A stretch of DNA of 12,219 bases from Coprinopsis marcescibilis. Its lineage: Eukaryota; Basidiomycota; Agaricomycetes; Agaricales; Psathyrellaceae. This document shows positions 8,987-12,219 of the stretch, one piece after another. Position numbers and translations under genes: made by a program. Each line of letters starts with the position of its first letter. Within the stretch, counting starts at the first letter, position 1. The stretch spans positions 1 through 12,219 of the forward strand of contig ML210599.1 in assembly GCA_004369085.1 (NCBI GenBank), given 5' to 3'. A model generated the notes under the pieces. That model ran no database searches and had not been told where the DNA came from. It worked only from the letters and a program-made list of their open reading frames with translations.

Positions 8987-9685
8987 ACGGGAAGAAGTAC
9001 CGTCCTTGGCGCTAGATGTTCTATAAATACGAGGTGTATTAGAAAGCCCGAAGAGCGACTTAAGACCACAGAGCATCTCTCTCACCGCTAAAAGCCAGGA
9101 AGCGTCATGTGGCTATATGAAGCAATGAAATGTAGCAGTGATCGTTCAAGAATCAACGGAGTACCGTACACCCGCTGAGAACTGTGAATAATAAAACAAT
9201 AAATAGCAGATGTCTCGAAGACAGTGGTGAGATGAGCTCAACTATAGACTTCGCGAATGTTCATCACAAACATGAATAGGCGTTATGAGATGAGATATGT
9301 GTGAGGAACACCGAGCGCTTTTACGAAAGAACCAATGTTTGTCGATGTGGGCTGCACTTCTCGGGTTTGAATCTCTCCGTTAACGGGGAAGGTAGTCATC
9401 CAGGCACCGGCTCCCGTACGTGCACTTAAAACGGAGCAGACTGTTGGAAACTCTCGGCAAGGCGAACTACAGCCCCGTTTGTGGGCACAGGAAATCAGTC
9501 AAGGCGGGATGAGAGTAGCCAAGTGACATCTAGGCCCCCAGCCCTATTGTTATGTTAATGAATCCGAGAGCCACAGGGGCTCGACGACACGAGCGTGACT
9601 TTGAACCAATGTAATGAAGAAGCGCCGAGCACACACCATTTGGCAGGAATCATGGCCGCTCGAGTGTGAGTCTCGTAAAGATTCA

Positions 9686-9691
9686 TTTATT
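9686..9691 (-). terminator. Polyadenylation signal AATAAA for paralogue 2
   Basis: AATAAA on the minus strand, about 105 bases past the TGA at 9798-9796, in the context GCAATAAATGAATC. The distance suits a fungal 3' UTR. Confidence 0.55.
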
Positions 9692-9795
9692 GCATCGTAA
9701 TAGTAAAACGTAACGGCGTATCAGAGTAATGGGTGGTCGTAAGAGTAGTAAGCTAAATACGGAGCGAAAGAGCTGGGAGACTCAGATTGCGCTGC

Positions 9796-10877
9796 TCAAG
9801 CCTTGGCAGTTGAGTCTACAGATTCGTTATCGCTGGGCTGCGATGAAACTGCGAACAGGTTTAGAGGAGCAATGAAAGCGACTGCATTGGAGGCAATTAT
9901 GGGGAACAGAATCTACGGTCGATGATTGAGTGAGTTGAGCTGTATGCATACCTCAAGAGACTCACATGAAGGTTTCCGGTGGCGGTGATTGCATTCACGT
10001 CGAATTCCGTCACTATCCTTCTTCTAAACTTGTCAAAAGCGAACAAGTTAACTGCGTGGGCAATGTCCACTGCTATAATCCAGAGCCCGGCAACTGTGCA
10101 GCAGATAATGAACTTGCGATGGGCGCTGGCAGCCTTATACTGGATGAGGAGGGCAATAGGGAATAGGACGATCCAGATTGTTGAGGCAATGTAGACTGGT
10201 TTAAAAAGAGAAGGTCAGAAATAGGTTGAAATACATCAAATAGGACTGAGCGTACAAGTCAAGTTGATGATTGTATTCCTTGCGCTGTATGGACACCTCG
10301 CACTTGCTGAAACAGGAACTCCACACTCGAAGGACGCTAGGAATATTGAGGTCAGGTACATCAAGCCCATTACGACGATCGACCCCAGCGCAGTTTTACG
10401 GCTGGTACTGGGTGGGATATGTCGGATGAGTGTCAATACAATTGCCAATCGGGCACCCCTGCATAAGGTGAGTACAAGCACACTAGTATGATTATACGAA
10501 CTCGACGCACCAGACTGCCGTTGGAGACGTTAGGTAGTTGGCCCAGACGAAGAAGTTCTCAACATCAGGTCCGTAACTTTCTATACCAGGATATGAGCAA
10601 AGTATCAAAGTAGCCTCCGAGGGCGTGGAGAAACTTACGTCGCGTGCGAACAGTTTGCGCGATGTACAGGCCGGCGATTATCCCAAGCATGATCAAAGTA
10701 ACGAATGCACCCAAATCATCCCACCACAACTGCTGTCGTTTCTTCCTGAGACCCAGACGCACGCTGGTCATCACGATAACGAGCAGGTAGAACACAATGA
10801 AAAGGACTGAGTCGCGCTTCAGCTGATGTAAAATGGCATAGGAAGAGGGACGTACTGAATACTCCTCGGGTGTCCAT
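9796..10877 (-). CDS. Compact 7-transmembrane protein, fungal rhodopsin/SAT4-PTH11-like, 6 exons, 269 aa (paralogue 2)
   Basis: Tandem paralogue of the gene at 8830-7705, same strand. Exons in transcript order: 10877-10856, 10806-10639, 10580-10511, 10458-10256, 10195-9966, 9912-9796 (810 nt), all GT-AG introns of 49, 58, 52, 60 and 53 nt. Exons 1-4 have exactly the lengths of the paralogue (22, 168, 70, 203). Exon 5 is 12 nt longer, adding four residues in the basic loop around KFRRRIVTEF, and exon 6 is six shorter. By eye 53 of the first 136 residues are identical. Conserved motifs: RLGLR...QLWWDD (24-38), NYLTSPTAVWGARL, FECGVPV (130-136), AVDIAHAVNL (196-205), TGNLH and ASN in TM7. The seven hydrophobic segments sit at nearly the same positions, with basic loops on the predicted inside. 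The tail is short and Ser-rich. The ATG at 10877 has an A at -3 and G at +4; an in-frame upstream ATG at 10901 exists but adds residues with no counterpart. Role unknown; receptor-like by topology only. Confidence 0.82.
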
Positions 10878-10942
10878 TGTAGCAGGAAATCGAAAGCTCA
10901 CTGGTGGGAGAACCTTGGAGGTTAACAGTTACATCCTGGAAG

Positions 10943-10950
10943 TATTTATA
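10943..10950 (-). promoter_or_regulatory. TATA box of paralogue 2
   Basis: TATAAATA on the minus strand, 66-73 bases before the ATG at 10877. A start site about 30 bases downstream would leave a 5' UTR of roughly 35-40 nt. Its position and orientation fit this gene. Confidence 0.6.
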
Positions 10951-11881
10951 TCTGCCTACGCCTGGCCGTACGGGGGAAGTCCAGTTTGCTTACCTGCATT
11001 TGTATCTGTGTGTACCCCCGAAGCGGATGTGAGATGTAGGTTACAAATGGGACTGTAGTGTTCCTGTGGAGTTGTATTGCAGGAAGAATGAACAGTGCAA
11101 GAAACCTTGCCTTGTAGACGTAGACGACATTGAGGCTTGGGACCGTTGGAGCGGATATGGGTGCCACGAGACACTAGTTAGACGTACATAGCGAATTGTC
11201 ACCTTTACACAGGCTTAGAACGCACACACTTGACAGGGAGGTTCATGGCCGAAGTTTAGCTTATCTAAGTAGGTGTGGACTCGCTGAAAACTTCTTTCCC
11301 ACAAACTTCGAAATTATGAATTCTTTACATATTATCCCTACACATGGGCAAACTTGGGGTTAACAGTTCTATTCAATCCAATAATTCCGAGTCAGAATTC
11401 AACGATCACAAGGTTATAAGCGACCCTGCCGGAGAGATGGGACCTTAAAACACATTTGGGAAAGGTTCTTTGAGAAACAAGTATATGTACACATGGCGTC
11501 CTCATGATCAGCGCCCAAATGCCGTGGTCAGATGGCCAGCTGAGAGAAAGCCGAAACAAGAAGGTATGCCTTTGACGTTGACTTGATGTCCGCGTTCTGG
11601 GCTACGACTGGGTCTCTGAAGTCATTGCATACGTACAAGGCTTATCCAAGCCGGACAGAAGGCAAGCCGAATGGCGCGGGAATGTCCCTCCGCCGGGCGT
11701 TTGCCTTGCCCTTGCCAACCTCAACATTGGGCGTTTAATCGTTTGTGGCAATGTGGTGAATAGGTCCCTATGCAAATTTGAATCCGTTAAGCAGTGGCTC
11801 CCTTTATGCCTCCGACCTTCCATCAATGACCCGTTTTGTGGGGTTCAACAAACCTTGAAATGCGCTGGAATTACACCCGAA
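10951..11881. other. Intergenic region upstream of paralogue 2
   Basis: I see no supportable gene. Small open frames at 10946-11174 and 11602-11826 on the minus strand lack recognisable motifs and plausible splicing partners. The part nearest the gene is its promoter. The rest has no repeats that stand out before the inverted repeat at 11882. Confidence 0.55.
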
Positions 11882-11909
11882 TACAGGGGTTGACCGCTCC
11901 TTTAAACAC
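11882..11909 (+). repeat. Terminal inverted repeat, right-window copy
   Basis: Starts TACAGGGGTTGACCG and ends TTTAAACAC; 26 of 28 bases match the reverse complement of 389-416. With the outer TA read as target-site duplication, both element ends begin CAGGGGTTGACC and face each other across the window ends, away from the genes. Confidence 0.75.
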
Positions 11910-11929
11910 CGACCACTCCTTTAAACATT
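11892..11929 (+). repeat. Two tandem 19-bp subterminal repeats
   Basis: GACCGCTCCTTTAAACACC (11892-11910) is followed directly by GACCACTCCTTTAAACATT (11911-11929), then GAC starts a third unit that does not continue. 16 of 19 bases agree. The first unit overlaps the inverted repeat, so the terminal core is doubled at this end. Confidence 0.85.
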
Positions 11930-12174
11930 GACTATTTGTATGGGGGAAAAGCATTTTTCTCTTGGTTTTTTGTGTTATTCTACTTGTATGTACTATATCT
12001 ACACTTCCCAGGAGTCATTTTGGAGCTACCATTAATAAACACTCTGGAAGAGGCAAAATAGTTGAAAATACTGAGATCGATCAAAATGACCTACCTGCCT
12101 ATCTCCAGAACTGAGGGAGGAAATGCAATATTTTTTGCACACTAAGGTGTCCCAGCACCGTGGTATACCATACC

Positions 12175-12219
12175 AAATAATTTGTTCTGCATAACATTGG
12201 CCATTGAGCTGAGATCCTT
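12175..12219. repeat. 45-bp direct terminal repeat, right copy
   Basis: Identical to positions 1-45 over all 45 bases up to the end of the window. The four bases before it (TACC) cannot be compared because the other copy starts at position 1, so the true repeat may be longer. Confidence 0.97.

Larger units (their letters stand above)
8831..9795. other. Intergenic region between the two 7TM genes
   Basis: This stretch holds the promoter and 5' UTR of paralogue 1 and the 3' UTR of paralogue 2. No gene is supported. TATAAATA reads on the plus strand at 9022-9029; its complement TATTTATA lies 192-199 bases before the paralogue 1 start, a weak TATA candidate in that direction. A minus-strand open frame (9069-8854) contains an upstream ATG (ATGATGGTGCCC near 8982), but the paralogue comparison puts the start at 8830. 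Two CTTTGTGGGC-type words lie at 8962 and 9478. Confidence 0.6.
11882..12219. mobile_element. Probable opposite end of the non-autonomous TIR element
   Basis: This non-coding, AT-rich stretch runs from the inverted repeat to the window end, where the last 45 bases repeat positions 1-45. It has no ORF of note. It begins with a tandem 19-bp repeat and carries CACACTAAGGTGT at 12138-12150, a near copy of the hairpin motif at 115-127. Read on through the 45-bp overlap into 46-416, it would complete one element of about 0.7 kb. Confidence 0.5.

Noticed and set aside
8854..9069. Upstream minus-strand open frame containing ATGATGGTGCCC as a possible first exon of paralogue 1
   Set aside because: It can be spliced to 8840 in frame, but the resulting N-terminus has no counterpart in paralogue 2. 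The 22-nt exon at 8830-8809 matches the neighbour in length and phase and is followed by a TACTAAC branch site.
9369..9385. GGGTTTGAATCTC as a tRNA T-arm
   Set aside because: The flanking bases do not pair as a T-stem and no cloverleaf can be built upstream.
11602..11826. Minus-strand open frame of 74 codons
   Set aside because: It has no recognisable motif, no splice partners and no codon pattern like the neighbouring genes.
11876..11892. hAT-type element end (CAGGGG with 8-bp target duplication)
   Set aside because: The eight bases outside the two termini (CCCGAATA and TAACCAGA) do not match each other. Only the TA pair is shared.

Overview
The window looks like nuclear DNA of a filamentous basidiomycete, most likely an Agaricomycete. 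The reasons are three intron-rich genes with mostly short GT-AG introns, CTAAC/CTGAC branch-point-like motifs, long GC-balanced intergenic gaps, no bacterial ribosome binding sites, and a predicted membrane-protein pair typical of fungi. I could not identify the species. Layout from left to right: (1) positions 1-416 look like one end of a short non-coding repeat element that finishes in a 28-bp terminal inverted-repeat-like sequence. (2) Positions 818-5975 (+) hold a 12-exon gene for a 644-residue YtcJ/LAF3-like amidohydrolase family 3 protein. It has an N-terminal membrane anchor and all expected metal-ligand motifs. (3) Positions 5976-7704 are a gene-poor gap. (4) Positions 8830-7705 and 10877-9796, both on the minus strand, are two tandem paralogous genes of six exons each. 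They encode compact 7-transmembrane proteins of 267 and 269 residues that resemble the fungal rhodopsin/SAT4-PTH11-like membrane family. (5) Positions 10951-11881 are a gap. (6) Positions 11882-12219 are the opposite end of the repeat element. I reconstructed all three genes by hand. The amidohydrolase splice sites restore one continuous frame through every family motif (HxH, GWGWDH, KDGHATWVS, VKIFADG, NVHAIGDR, RLEHAQ, GSDFPV). The two 7TM models support each other: exon lengths of 22, 168, 70 and 203 nt are the same in both, and all five intron positions and phases agree. The first 45 bases of the window are identical to the last 45. Inboard of this direct repeat, 389-416 and 11882-11909 form a 26/28 inverted repeat flanked by TA. 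Joining the window ends through the 45-bp overlap would therefore make one complete element of about 0.7 kb with inverted termini. The window is thus either a chromosomal segment between two same-orientation copies of a MITE-like element, with an assembly broken at the shared repeat, or a circle formed by recombination between them. The sequence alone cannot separate these. The genes do not form an obvious pathway. The metabolic-type hydrolase and the receptor-like pair are transcribed on opposite strands, converging on the gap at 5976-7704, and nothing in the sequence links their jobs. I see no CRISPR, phage, plasmid replication or toxin system.
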